NCBI RefSeq assembly: GCF_901709675.1
Contig: NC_051087.1
Location: 8,706,884 to 8,770,883, forward strand
Direction of reading: 5' to 3'
DNA length: 64,000 nt
Origin: Syngnathus acus
Lineage: Eukaryota > Chordata > Actinopteri > Syngnathiformes > Syngnathidae
Position numbers and translations under genes: made by a program. Each line of letters opens with the position of its first letter. The stretch's first letter is position 1. The notes below the pieces were generated by a model. The model had not been told where the DNA came from. It saw only the letters and a program-made list of their open reading frames with translations, and searched no databases. Of this stretch, positions 41,776 through 55,392 are shown piece by piece.

Positions 41776-42063
41776 AATTAAAAAAAATGCAACATTAGAA
41801 TTGGCTGTGTTAGGAATTATGTACTAGTAAATGTCACTCTTATATTAGGATTATATTTCATGTATCAGTGAAATGATAAATGTTGAATACTAATGATAAG
41901 GTGATGACCCTAACTCACCACATATTTGAGTAACACAAGAAAATGGCTACCCAGAGCCCGATACAGCGGATAGGTCGTGATTCTGAGAACAGCCACTGTG
42001 TATGTAAACCCCGGAGTATGTTACGGTAATGAAAGGAAATGTCACAAATTTTCCCTTACACAA

Positions 42064-42398
42064 ATTCAAGATTCAAGATTCAAGATTCAAGAGTTTTTAT
42101 TCGCCATGTTTGAGCGTGCCAAACAAGGAATTTGACTTCGGTAAAACACACCCTCTGTTCAACATATAGGTGACTAACAACACTCAGGACATGTGAATAA
42201 TGGCAAAAACAGTGTAGACAAATTCAAAAGGTGTGAAGAGCAGGATGTTATTGCACAGTAATGCCTCTGAGACTCTATGAGTGGTGTGAGTTCATCAGAG
42301 CAACAGCCTGGGGGAAGAAGCTGTCTCGGTGTCTGCTGGTTTTGGCGTACCGAGCTCTATAACGCCGTCCGGAGGGGAGTAGTTCCCCTCCGGACGGA
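42064..42398 (-). repeat. Interspersed retroelement-like fragment with heptamer tail
   Basis: The left end is four tandem copies of ATTCAAG (42,064-42,092). The body includes GTTTTTATTCGCCATGTTTG and GGGGGAAGAAGCTGTCTCGG, strings I recognise as common in fish genomes. A heptamer microsatellite tail is typical of LINE 3' ends, which suggests the element runs leftward on the minus strand. The right end falls in a perfect hairpin. Family not assigned. Confidence 0.45.
42365..42397. repeat. Perfect 14-bp hairpin with 5-nt loop
   Basis: CCGTCCGGAGGGGA (42,365-42,378), loop GTAGT, then the exact reverse complement TCCCCTCCGGACGG (42,384-42,397). GC-rich, so the foldback would be very stable. No T-run follows and no gene is nearby, so it is not a terminator. 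Confidence 0.9.
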
Positions 42399-45300
42399 TG
42401 TCAAATGCTGATGATGACATAAGATTTCTTGTTTTCGTAACGCAATATTGTCGAGTCCCTCCCACACCCTCTCTCCTGCCTGTTATTTGTTTCCCCCTAC
42501 ACTGCTTGTTCACCCCCCTGATGTCCAGCCGGCTTCCCCTCCCATCACCTGTGTGGGAGGCACAAAACCCAATTCACTCAGATGAGATTAAACTCATAAG
42601 GACCTTACAGATTGTGCTGATCTGCCTTACAGACAGACAGACAGACACACACACACACGCTTACATTAACACTGTTCTCACAGTGACACAGAACAGAAGT
42701 GCTCCCACTCAGTGGATGGAAACACATGCAGAGGCAGGGTTGGAAAGATGTAATAGATAGGAGCTCTGGGAGAGGGTGGCGATGCGATGGGGGAAGTAGC
42801 ACACGTCACAGGAAGTGGGCATGGCTGTCACACGTACGCAAACCGCACACAGTGTAGGCACACACTGTTATCATTGGAGGCAGGTGCCAGTGTGTCAGAG
42901 AAAGGAACGTTTTGCACGGGAATACACATGGGCTTGCTGGAGAGTCGTGCATTTGAAAAGAACATTAGAGTGGAACATTCTAAAAATGTTATCTGGAATA
43001 ACCTCAAGGTGGATGCTTCCATTTGAAGAAGGATAAAAACAGACAGCGAACATATACTAGTAGAGTGACAGTAGAATAATTTTGCTCATGATTGTGCCTT
43101 TACGTAACACTATAAAAAGTGGTTTAAAATAAAGCAAGCACGTTGTGTTGCTTTTTGTCACACCCTTTTTGGAAGTAACTAGGGCTGAAGTGCCTGTGGT
43201 GCCAGTGCCAGTATCAGTTTCTAATTTTAGTCTGTAGCTTGCCGTAGGCGGTGTAATGATAAACATTTCTGACTAGCCTGTAGCTATTCCAATCTCAGAT
43301 GCGAGCGAGCATCACAACACTAGTCAATAGATCACACCAGTGCCAGTCCCAAGTCAAGATAAATCCGAGAAAGAGGAAAAACAAATAATGGGAGATAAGA
43401 AAGCATGTAACAGAATTAGTCAGACTCCATCTTTCATGGCCCATGATTTAAGGAATACATTTTGAATGTGACCAGAGTTTTGAAACTTCTGCACAACTTT
43501 GGCTAAGTAGGTCTCTAAGGTAGGGGGACAGTCTGGTGACTCATACGACATCTAACCTCCCCTCAATTAGTGAAGGAGGAGGAGGGAGTAAAGGGCGTAG
43601 GTGGTTTTGACTCTAAATTTCCTGTCGGTTGGAGCTCCCAAGCCAACCACTTCAACACGCAGAGTCTACAGGGAAGGCTTGTTTGACTGAAAGGAGTGAA
43701 AGGTTATACTTTTCCTATTTTGGGAGTAAACCTATCTCCTCGCAATTCTTCTTTCTTCTCATCGAGCCATCAAATGGAACAAGACACTACTTTTATCGCA
43801 ACCCGCAGTCTTGATTGCGAGGAACCGCTGCATCGTGATAAAGTTGTTCAGTATGGGTTTTTTTTGTTTTTTGTAGGGCTGTCCAAAGTAGAGGTAGAGT
43901 CAAAGGTCGTCAAGAAAGTGTTCAGGTGGCAGCCAGCATCCGATTCAAAATGGGAGTCAGATGAATGAGAGAAAATGTGACCACTTGGTTGATTGGTTTG
44001 AAAAAAGAAACAGAATGCTTTTATGGATTAGTAAATAAATACAGTGCAAAAATTAATGAAGATTTCATCAAAAATTTGCTTACGAATGCAAGTGGGGGTG
44101 CTCCAAATTGAGTAAATGCAAATTGATTATACGTTATATCAAGGAATTCATTCTGGAAAAGCATGTCAGACTCAACTACACTAATCTGGAATGCGAGCAT
44201 GTTACAAAATAACTATTGTGTTTCTTTTGTTTTCGTTACTATGAATTTTTCTTATACTGATCAAAGTATATCAATTCATGGTGCATCATTTTATATGGAA
44301 GCCTTTAAATAACTGAACATGATTGTGAATTGGCATTAACATGTGATGAACGTGAATGACTGACTCACGGGCAATTCAACCATTGTCCAACTTAAACCAC
44401 CTTCATGGTGATCTCTGGAAAACGTGACACAAAGTATTATGTACACCGGGTCAGATTGTGCAAGAATGGGTTCGATTTCAACAAAGTGCTTGTATCTGTG
44501 TATTTCAATGACACATACTCTATGTAGGGAGCGCCTTGAAATTGTAGTGGCAGTGACTGACAGGATGAGTCACTGTTAGCATTGACTATTTGCCATATTT
44601 GTGTACACAGGGCTGACAAAATAAAGTTTAAAAAAAAATCAATATTATCCCAAACTGTCCTCCCCACGGATATTATCACCAATGCCAATCCTTAACTAGT
44701 TGTCCATGGTCACCCACCACTGTCATGACTCATGAGTAAGACTCATCAGCTGGAATGGCAAACGGAATGAATGTCAATTAAATAACAAACTGAATAGGTG
44801 GTTAAAGAAATGATTGTGTCTGAAAACACAATACAGAATTACATGATTTTTAAGGAGTTGAGGTGACATTTAAAAGACACTCTATGACTCAGCATGGGAG
44901 AAAGCGAATCCCGCTCTTGAGTCAACGATGAGAGATATGACGTGCAATAATAATTTAAAAAAAAAACTTCAACTTAGTGGTCAAGCTGAAATATACACAA
45001 CTGAGGACATCCAGTTCTTGAGGGAGCGCCCTATACAGTCATCATGGGGGTTGGAGGGCAGCGACCGGTTTACTTCCCATCGCAACTGAAACAACAACAG
45101 CACGGAGGAGCTACATTAAAAGGGAGGTTCATGTGAACAGTGATGAATCTCATCTTAGTTATCCACTGAGAATTCACAGTGATTTTTTTCACAACAATCA
45201 ACTATAAGGAACAATAAATTAGTAAAAAAAATAAATAAAAAATCCGAATCCACACAAGCTGTTAATATTGCCGCTTGCTCCACTTTCAAAGGCACATCAT

Positions 45301-48300
45301 GTTGAGACACGTTCTGATGTTTGAAAATGAATATCTTCTAAATTTGTCACACCACAAAGAATTTTATGCATCACTGGGCGCCATTTTACACATGTTAAAA
45401 AAATATATACAATGAAATGGTGATAAATAATTCAGCATGAAATGGTTTTTGCAAATGTTTCCAGGAAAAACAAATTTATGGATTCATTTCACAAGATGTT
45501 TCAGGTTTTTATAAAATGACCTGACAATATAAGACAAAATAGCAAGTTGATCCAAATAAAGAAAAAATATATAGCTACATACGACAGTTATTACGCAAAC
45601 TAGAACCAAACATTTCTCATTTGTTTTCACCGTTGATCATTTATTTACCCAGTTTATTTTCTGTTCTTCCTGTTTGTCCACTTTTCTACCTCTTATGCCA
45701 GAACAGTGCGAGCGCCCGCTACATGCCATATCATTAAAGTCTCATTTTGTGTTCTCTGAATTGCTTGTAAATGCTTTGTTTGTGCTTCACCAATGTCCCC
45801 TCCAGCTACAAGCCAATCATAATTTTGTAGATGGCCAAAAAGCAATTGGGCTTGTAAAAAAAAGGATGAAGAAAATAATTTAAAGTAATTTCCTGTCTTT
45901 TGTAAGACAAAGCAGTGACGTTGACTGATGGAACATTTAGCAGAAATCCCTCCCCTGAGATGAGAGCAAACTGACTTATCTCTTGTCTTTGTTTTACTGC
46001 CATAGTATGTAAACACTGGAGTCTCGTGTCCCCGAGATAACTTCTGGTCTTATATACGTATATATATATATATTAAAATGGACTTGACTTAATGTGAAAG
46101 GCTCCGTGATGTCTGCTCACAGAGGAAGCGATCAATGGCTGCAAATGAGGCCTTCTACCTGAATCCAATCAGGGCTGCTGCTCAAGCCTCTTATCATGAG
46201 CTCTTTCCAGGTCTGATGAAAGGGGACAAGGCAGGCAGACGTCCTCCAGGGAGCAGGAGTCGGGCGGGGTTAGACGCAGAGGAAGGAATTTGCTAGACAA
46301 ATGGGATTCCTTGAGCGAAACGGCGTGCCGGATCCAGGTTGTGAACGTTGATGTTTAAACATTACGGTTTCTACACCAGATGTTATTATACGTGACTTTA
46401 CATAGTGTAGCTACAATTTGACCCATTAACACAATTTTTGACAAAATCCAAGTTAACAGCTTCAAAGCTTCAAATGAAATACGCAACTATTACAATATTT
46501 ATCGACTAAAACGACTGGCGTATTGACCACGCTACGTAATGAGTTGTCACAGTTGATTAGTAGCCCGTATTGATATATTGATTCATGGGTTGCTAATCAT
46601 TATAAATGGGTGGGCAGCAGCTGGAGAAACATGATTAGGTTTCCAACAATGTCTTTGAATCTACAGATGGATCCCTGTGGAACTACAAACATCCATGAAG
46701 GAGAGGGCTAATTATTTTTCCTATCATTTCATAAGACCATGTATAATAGATTGTTAGTTGACAAGTTAAATGGCAGGGAGAAAACGACAGCTTACTATAT
46801 GTGACTTTGTAAGAGGCTTTTAATTTTTTTATGCAATGTTGCAGTCTAGTGACAAAAATGATGCCGCCAAAGCGAGAGAACTTGAGTCAGAGGAATGAGC
46901 ACCTCCTCCCCACCAACACCTAGCAAATGTGTCTCATTTTCTTACGTTTAATGACACTTACGTACCTTGCCTCTTGACTCATACCGCCATCTTGTACTTT
47001 CGTTTCACCCACCACCGAAAACCTGATGAATCTCTCCTCAAGTAGCTTTTAGTCTTCTCGAACATCTCCATCTGATGTGCGCTCTTTCTCATGTAATTTA
47101 TTGGATCACATCAGTCAATTGGATTCATAGAGCCGGTGAAGCAACTGCACTCACAAAAGCAATTATGTAGCTCGTTCCAAACTCCAATCTATTTTCCCTT
47201 AAACTGGCATTTCATTTGGCCAGGCTGCACGAGTCGGGCTTCACCCAATGACTCACCGCCATGCTGTTGCTTGTGTGAATTTGGAGTCATATTAGAAGCT
47301 GCCGTCGGCAGCGTGCTAATGATGCTTGCTGCTGAAGAGGGCTGATGCCTGTCTGAGGTCATGTTGATTTTCGTGGTGATTTCTGTGTTTCTAGTGTGAT
47401 CCTTTGAATGAAGAAGGAGGGAATGCGTGGTGATGTAGACACCGTGATGACGTGCAAGAATGTTTTTTTTTTTTGCATTATTGATGCATCTGTTTTTTTC
47501 ACTCCTTGTGTCTTCTATACATGGACTCTCTGTGGTATACATCCATTTAAGGATTAGTAACTTTTGGTGCAGCATCAGCGGCAAAAGGGGGTTCAGTGTC
47601 TTGGGTTGCCTTTGTGAGATATTAAAATTGTGTTGATCAGAAAAGGGGCAAATAGTTTTTTATGGCATTGGATATGATTTCATTTGGGATGAATGTTGTA
47701 AGAATTCAAAGAAAAGCTAACTTAATTTATAAAACTCTACGATGTATCATGAAGTAATCTGAAGTTAGCTGGACCTTAGAGAGATAAAAATAAAATGCTA
47801 GATACATCATTTTAATTCTGAATATTACTCTTCACAAAAAAAAAAAAGAGGAAGTATTTGGACACTGTTGTAGACGCACAAAAAAGGAGGAAGGTAAATA
47901 AGACAAATAAGGTAGTCTTCCTGTTTCCGAAACAACTGTAATGAAACCCTCCCAGAGTGGAAATTGCTTATAAACTATGACGCCACTATAAATCTCACTG
48001 TGACGTTTTTATACATCAGACTTAGAATTAAACATCGTTTTTATGAGCAAACAATCCATTTACACAATGTCCATTTCATTGTGGATTTTTGCGATTCAAA
48101 TGACACTTCTAACTTCATTTCATCATTATTCTAATTTGCATTTAAATTATACTCATACATGTGCGGCTATTATGATAACGTGGAATTACAGATATAAGCT
48201 AATCATTTATTCATTCAGTCTTTTATAGACTTTAACATTAGTCCCTGCTCATATATTGTGACTTATGATTGACTCCTATTACCTTAAAACAGGTTTGACT

Positions 48301-51300
48301 AGTTGTAGACTTCCTGTGTGGGGAAACAAAATTGTACATCCAGTAAATACTACCACAGCTGATTATAAAGCTCATGGAAACAACAGAGTTGCACATTTGG
48401 CACGCTGAAAGAAATGAGTCCCTTCTGACCAGCCTACACTTCCTGCCCTACATTGCGGAATAACACAGGACCAGCTATGCATTTCCTCAACGGGAAGTGG
48501 ACCTGCTTTTGTCGGGGGCTCGAGGGATGGCAACACTTGCAATACTCTTCCAACCGCACCGACAAGTATGATCTTATCCTGAGTTTAACTGCATGAATAA
48601 TTTTGGTTTCATTATTATAAAAAGATTCTATCTTCCTGTCATGTCTTACAACCAAAGTCTTACACAGAGAATGGATGTAATGTAATAATATTCACATTAC
48701 GGTTTCTGTTGTGTTGTTTCCCTTTTAGTGTACTTCCACCAAAAAACACTTTAGTTCCCCTCTTGCTGATTAAAAACAGTCATCAGTAAAGTTTGTGGCG
48801 TGATCATGTTTCGCTAGTACAACTATCATTTCTCATCTCACACGGCCACATGCAAAATAGCCAGTTAAGAACATTTACATAGGAAAAGCGTATAACAGCA
48901 ATTATAATAAACAGTGACAACTGTGAAAAACGATGATATGGAGTCTTTTTTCTGGAGTTTCTAAATTTGATTATCTACCCTGGTACCAATAACCCATTAA
49001 AAACGATGTGACAGCTTCTCTCACACTTGGATATCTAAGCCTCAGATTCTAGGCACTCGCAAACAATCCTGGCTCAGCCTTAGAGTAAGACAACAGAGAG
49101 AAACCCAGTCCAATCTGTTCATCAACATTCAAGTGCTTCTGCTCCTTTCAAGCAGTCTGCAGCAAAATGGAGAGTTCTGCATTTTCAGTATCAGGCTCTT
49201 GTGTTCCCAAAATCGAAATATACTGAAAAACATAACCATTCACATTTTTACTTTGTCATTTTCATGTCAATAGCCCCCAATGTGTCTTTTCCGGACTCAG
49301 ACTCAGATTTCCAATCACCACCTCGGTTTAGACTGTTCGGTTTTCCACTTTAAAAGATTTCTGTGAGAAACCCAGAAGGCCACTAAATGTATTGAACGTT
49401 GAAGACATTGGACATAGGTACATTACCTGCTAATTTATATATATATATTTTTAAAAAGTAGTCGAAAATTCATTTATCTCAGAGAAAGTGTGTGGTTTGA
49501 CCAAAAACTCCCTTTGAAATCACTTTCATCTTAATTTAGAAATAAAGGGGAAATAACATGACTTGTCAAATGCGTAGTAATGTTTTTATAGAAGTGTTTT
49601 CCAGACAATCAACAAGGGTATTTCCTACAGTTCCTCTTATAAATGCCACAGTGCTTCTCATTTTGCTACATTTTGCAAATGACCTCAAGCATGGCGATAG
49701 TATGCAACTTGAGTTTTACATGGGTGGAAGTGATGACGGGAGGCGTGACGGACATTGACTCAGGCCTAAAACAAGGTTTCCAGCTTAATAATAAACCAGT
49801 AAACGTTCCAGCATTTCCATTAACGTGATGACGCATAAGTAGGAAATACAAGGCCTCGCGTAAATAATTAAAGGTGTGCTTAAGCATCATCTGCATGTCT
49901 CGTGTTTGTAAACGGAAAAACAAACACACCCTTGGTACTGTGTATGAACGTGCCTTTCATGTGAATCACCTGTCTGTGTTGTTGTGGATATATTTGCCAT
50001 GTGTCACGTGACGCTCCCTTGAGCGAGATGAAAGTCTTTTGAGAGAGATGATGTGGCCGATCGTCAGCTCGTCAGCCCAAAGGTATAAATAAATAAATAA
50101 ATCAGGTTAATAACCATGTCTTTTTCTCAGTGGCGCAAGTATGAGAATCAATATCTCCCAAGTAGCCTTAGTCATCTGACTCTGCTCAAAGAATAACACC
50201 TAAACACCAAGCATTATTGTCACACGTTCACACTCACATTGATGCTATTCCTGTTTCTGAAGGGAGCAGTTTTTAATCTCTCGGAAAAAGCTGCCTTGAC
50301 GTCTGCAGGCACCAGTTCTCCCTTTGGGCCTTTGGATGACTCAAATCCCTCAGGGATTGGTTCCAACTCTGCCTGGTCCCCTTAGGGCTGGAAGGTTCTG
50401 TCGATCATCTATTATCTCACAGGTTGGCTAGGTGTGATGTTTGTGACGTGTGTGTGTGTGTGCATTTAGTATTGGAAGGATGTCGTTTTGTCTTCTTACA
50501 TACTGTATGTCATAGGGGGTGGAATTTTATTTTAGATTTATGTTGGTGGTGTGAGTTGGGATGAAGGTTGTATAGTCTGCCTATTGGACAGCTTTGTGAG
50601 CGTCTGCCCATCCGCCTGCTTGGGAACATGTCATTGATCTACATCATGGAGCCATACTTGGAAGACTATAATAGGAATAAAAGTCTGTATTCCATCAATC
50701 CAATTTATTCCACAGATTATGCCAGGGCACATGTCCAAGAACACCTCCCCACCCAGGTGGCGTCCAGGAGGAATCCTAACAGGATGCCTGAGTCAACTAA
50801 CCCAGCATCTCGACACCTGAACCCCGCCTGGGTGATCCAACTTCTCACCCAATAGCTACAAGAACTCCTCCACTTGATTGAGGAATGCCTTTCCCTATTT
50901 TGAGAGGACACTCCATCCTTTTCTAAATTCTAATTGAGGACCTTAACCTCAGATTTGGACTGGATGGCCATAGTGAATCTGTATGCCTGAAAATAACATG
51001 TTAAGTGCATTTTTGGACTGCTCAATCAAATGTAAATAGACAAGCCTGCAGGTTTGCAAACAAGCAATGTCACAGCACCTCAGATAGTGGAAGGGACCCC
51101 TTCCTTCTCTTTGTCTGCTTTGCCTTATCTGTCTGACGCACATGAATAAATGACATCATTAGGGGGCGAACAGTGATCCACCTTCATGCTGATGTCACAC
51201 GTATACACTCTCTGCCCAGGCTCTCGCTCCCAATCTAGATGCAGTTTTATCTTCTAATTATGTCTTCAACATTTTTCTGACGTCAGACAGCATGAGGTTT

Positions 51301-53565
51301 TTGGTTCACGCGCGTGCATGTGTCTCTACGTGCTGCACACTGAGGAAGCGATTCTTCGACTGGTTAGAAATATTGCATGGATGGGTACGGGAAAATAGGA
51401 CCAAATTGTTTCTGCTTTGGGGCAAAATTCAGTCAATTATCATTTCTATAAAGATGTTGATTGTTTTTTTAGAAACAGCTAATGTATATTGGATTGGAAA
51501 TACTGGAAATGATTGATTTTGCTGAACCATGCACGGCCCGGGGGCACACTCATCTATACTAACAAAGAGATAATAATAATACACGAGGGGAAGAAAAGCC
51601 AAAAGCAAGACAGCGAGGAAAGAAGCACACACACGTTCAGCAAGCCGTCATATATAATCGAGTGGTGACTCATCTTCGTCAAAACATTAACATGGATGTC
51701 ACATGCACTTGCAGAGACACATTCTAAATATCCTCTTTGAATGGATTCGCTTGTGGATGTCTGAGATTGAAATATAGATTATATCTGAAAAAGGAAAACC
51801 ATTTATTGCCTACTTATAAATGGCAAAAGTGACGTCATTTGTCTTCAAGGCAGAATGATGTTGCAGATTTCTGGATTCCACTTTGGACTGGAACTAAAAC
51901 TGAATTAAAGATTTCGCTATTTGACTAGTCATAATTGTGTTACAATACCTTCAATGACAATTGCAGCTATTAAAAACGCAATTGTGACGAGTCAGCAAGA
52001 CATTTTGTACCTTAACCTTAAATTCGGATTCCACAACTTTCATCCTTTAAATGTTAATAAATCCACTTATCATAAGAGTCACACACAGGCAGATATCCGA
52101 TGCATGTAAAGCCTAATTCCAATCTCAGAATATTTAATTTCATGCGTTCACACAAACAGACAATGCTGCTTTGAAACATATCTGAATTGTCACTTGAGAA
52201 CAAAAATGGTGTCACTCCAACCATGCAATGTAAATCCAGCCAGTTCTTTCCTCCAGTTGTCACCAAGCAGTGTTTGCTACTGGTCGTGACTGATCTATTG
52301 TTTCAGTTGCGAGCGAAATTACGATTTGCACTTCAACCTTAATACAAAGTCGATACAAACAGACAGCCTTGATATGACTTGCACAGTATAATGAAGTTCA
52401 ATCTAAGATCTGTATCAAATATTCTGATAGTACAAAGATGCTTCATTATGAGTTCACAGTAATATCAGTTGAAAAAGGTATCCATTATTATCTTCATAGA
52501 ACTATATTAAATATCATAATGTATCACAATGAGCTGTGTGTGTTTTTCCAGTTGTGTTCTATTTTTAGATTGTATGCCCCCCCCCTCGCTACAGTCTTTG
52601 TTGAAGATGCAACAACGGCGCCTTCGAAAAGACATTAAGATGCATGCAGCATGATTCAACTTGTGTGACTTCCTGTCGGCCACATAAACATGAGAGAGGG
52701 ACAACCGGAGTCTCTAATCAACATGTCAACTGTGTCACACCAGCAAGGTCTCATTAGCAGCTGTATGCTTGTATGATTAAGTGCCAATGACGTCGCACAA
52801 GGGGCAGATAACCAGATTCTTACATTGCCACAGTCTCACCTCTAATTGGTTCGGTGCTAACTACACTTGAGTTATGAGATTGTCATTGTTGAGGGTGCTG
52901 CGGCTGCAATTGAAGGCTGCTCGGAGACAAAGAAGCAAACAATGGAATGTTTGAGAGACTCCTTTACACAAAGGACTCTCTAGTTCTGGCTGATCAAAAC
53001 AGATACGCATTCTTTGAGGTATTAGGAATGCAGTAAAGCACACACCCACATCCATTCACTGTGAGAAATTAGAATTTCACTCAGATCCTCACACAGAGGA
53101 TGAGGTGAACTCTTGACGTAGGTAAAATGATTCTTGTCTTCAAGTACCATAAATCTATCTCGGTGGTTCAAGTGCACAGAAGAAATAGTCAGCTGTTATC
53201 CGTGTACAAGTAGCTTTGCCGGCTCTTTGCTCTGAGTAGGTGGTTGGAAAACTCTCCATACAAATGAGCATGAAGGAAGGGTCTTATTAATGCACAGCGG
53301 TGGCGGCAGAACTTCACTTCATTGAGCTATGTGGACACGTCTTGGGTAATGGAGGGTCACAATCTTGCTGCTCAAAGGAAATATTGGAGTTACACTTGTT
53401 TTGGTCACACAATTTACATCAGATTTGTACCAATTTATGTGTACACAAAGTAAAATAGAGTATAGTTTTTTTTGTGGCAATTGACCATAACCCAAATGGT
53501 CCCAAAGTCAAAGATTACTATTTATTGTTGTGACTTTGAAATTGTCCCATCAGTCACGGTGAGTC

Positions 53566-53665
53566 ACTCGCATGATTTGTTTTACACTGGATTCCCTTCC
53601 TGACACAACCTAAAAATTTATTTCTTTATTTTTTTTTAATCTGGGCTTTGGACCTGGAATGGCAA
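53566..53665. repeat. Degenerate interspersed repeat fragment
   Basis: TTTTACACTGGATTCCCTTC, then CTGACACAACC, and CTGGGCTTTGGACCTGGAAT about 40 nt later, follow the order of a common fish repeat (GCCGGATGCCCTTCCTGACG / CGGGCTTGGGACC). Assigned by pattern memory only. Confidence 0.35.
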
Positions 53666-54277
53666 AACAATAAACTATAAATGAAAGCAAATCAAAGGGC
53701 ACCAAAACCTGCAGTCATAAAATATGAAAGCTGCTTATGAAGCCTATCCAGAGCTGCAATTGTCATTTTATCGTTAATTATTTATTGACTGAATCATAAA
53801 ATGAACCTTTTTTTTTTATGCTGACAAGTTTTTTTCATTTGTGACTGATTCAGGTTATTCAGTGTTTGAGTGATTGCATGCTGACAAGGAGAAGTGTGTC
53901 TTATTGATTAATTTGCATCTGATTGAGGTATTTCCTTGTTCAACATTCCGAGTATGTTTTGAGATTTCCATTGCAACCCACACGTGTTTTGTTCTGCCTG
54001 CACTCAAACCTGACAATTATTAACATACAAAAACAACATTGAGACATCACATGATGTCATAATTTTGTTCATTTTGTCTGCACGATTTGTGTGATGTTGC
54101 AATGACAAAATCATGTAGCTGGAAAATCTTTTGTAAAACATTGTTCTGGTTGTGTGTGATTCAGAATCCTGATGGGATTCGAGGTATTTATTTCTAACAA
54201 TGGATTACTACAAAAAGACACACAAAGCTGGAAATGGGAGAATTTGAGAAATACTGAGGCCGACGATACGTCTTGTG

Positions 54278-54281
<4 letters not shown>

Positions 54282-54340
<59 letters not shown>
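54282..54340. repeat. (AC)n microsatellite, about 29 units
   Basis: Uninterrupted dinucleotide array; translations across it give only Thr-His or Cys-Val repeats. Confidence 0.97.
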
Positions 54341-54341
<1 letters not shown>

Positions 54342-55339
54342 CAGCAACAACACGGGTGAGTCATCAACCGCCCATCCACGCCCCCAACCCTCCTTTCACA
54401 TCACCAATGCATTTCTTCAATTGTACTCCTTTGACTCATTCACTACCAGCCATTTTAGAGCGCTGTGACATTTTCAAGACCCACGGCATATTGTGGTCGA
54501 AGATTAGATACTATCATCAAATTAGATATACAAAGCAAACGGCAACAGGAAAGAATAGACCTGGGGGAAAAAAAGATGATTCTGCCTTATAGAAAAAAAT
54601 GTAGGTTGCACAAATTGCTGCCGTTTCTCTCAGTGGACTTCCAAACTGTACTGATCTAAAATGGGGCATCATTTGCTTTTTATCATTTTATCAGAGCAAT
54701 GTGGTCCCAGTGAAAACATCTTCTAAGTCTTCTAAGGTCACATACTTGTGGTTAATTTACTTCATGATGCATCCATGTCGCATCACTGACACATGCCGTT
54801 GTGGTCATGCCACTGTTGTATCACAGACACACAGCTACATTCATAAAAACACATCATCATAAACCCCAAAGCAAGAAAGAGGCCTGTGTGTGTTGCATGC
54901 TCTATCAATTTCTACTTTTCATTTCCTCCAAGTGTTGTTATACAATACTCTTCCATTTCATGACAAGCGACAGAAAGGAGTACTTCAAAAAAGTCGAAAG
55001 ACACTCTGAACACAACCCACACCACAGTATAATCGCTCTGGAAAAATCTATGTTTGCGACATCCGTGAATTGGGCCTTTCATTGCAAGGGAGGAAAAATG
55101 CTCAATTATGTCCAGATTGTCGGCATGCGGGTACCCCGCTTGACATATGTGACACAGCTATCACCATCCTGCCTACACGCCCAGACATGGTGTAAACGCA
55201 AGCGAAACCAAATTACAGTTACAAAGTTGAAAACAACTTGATTTTCTATCAAATCATATGAATGTCATCTCTACTTTTTTAGTCAGTTCTTATAAATTAT
55301 TCATGATTTGTTTTTAAAAGACTTCTTTCTGTCATGAAG

Positions 55340-55392
55340 CCTCGCCTCGCTTCGCCTCGCCTCGCCTCGCCTCGCCTCGCCTCGCCTCGCCT
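55340..55392. repeat. (CCTCG)n pentanucleotide array
   Basis: About ten copies of CCTCG with one T substitution near the left end. Every unit contains a CpG, in otherwise CpG-poor DNA. Confidence 0.93.

Noticed and set aside
54111-54379. Cys/Val and Thr/His repeat proteins
   Set aside because: Pure translations of the (AC)n microsatellite.
54801-55241. 146-codon plus-strand frame
   Set aside because: No recognisable domain, no codon or composition contrast with its flanks, and no supporting splice or promoter signals. Of a length that can arise by chance.
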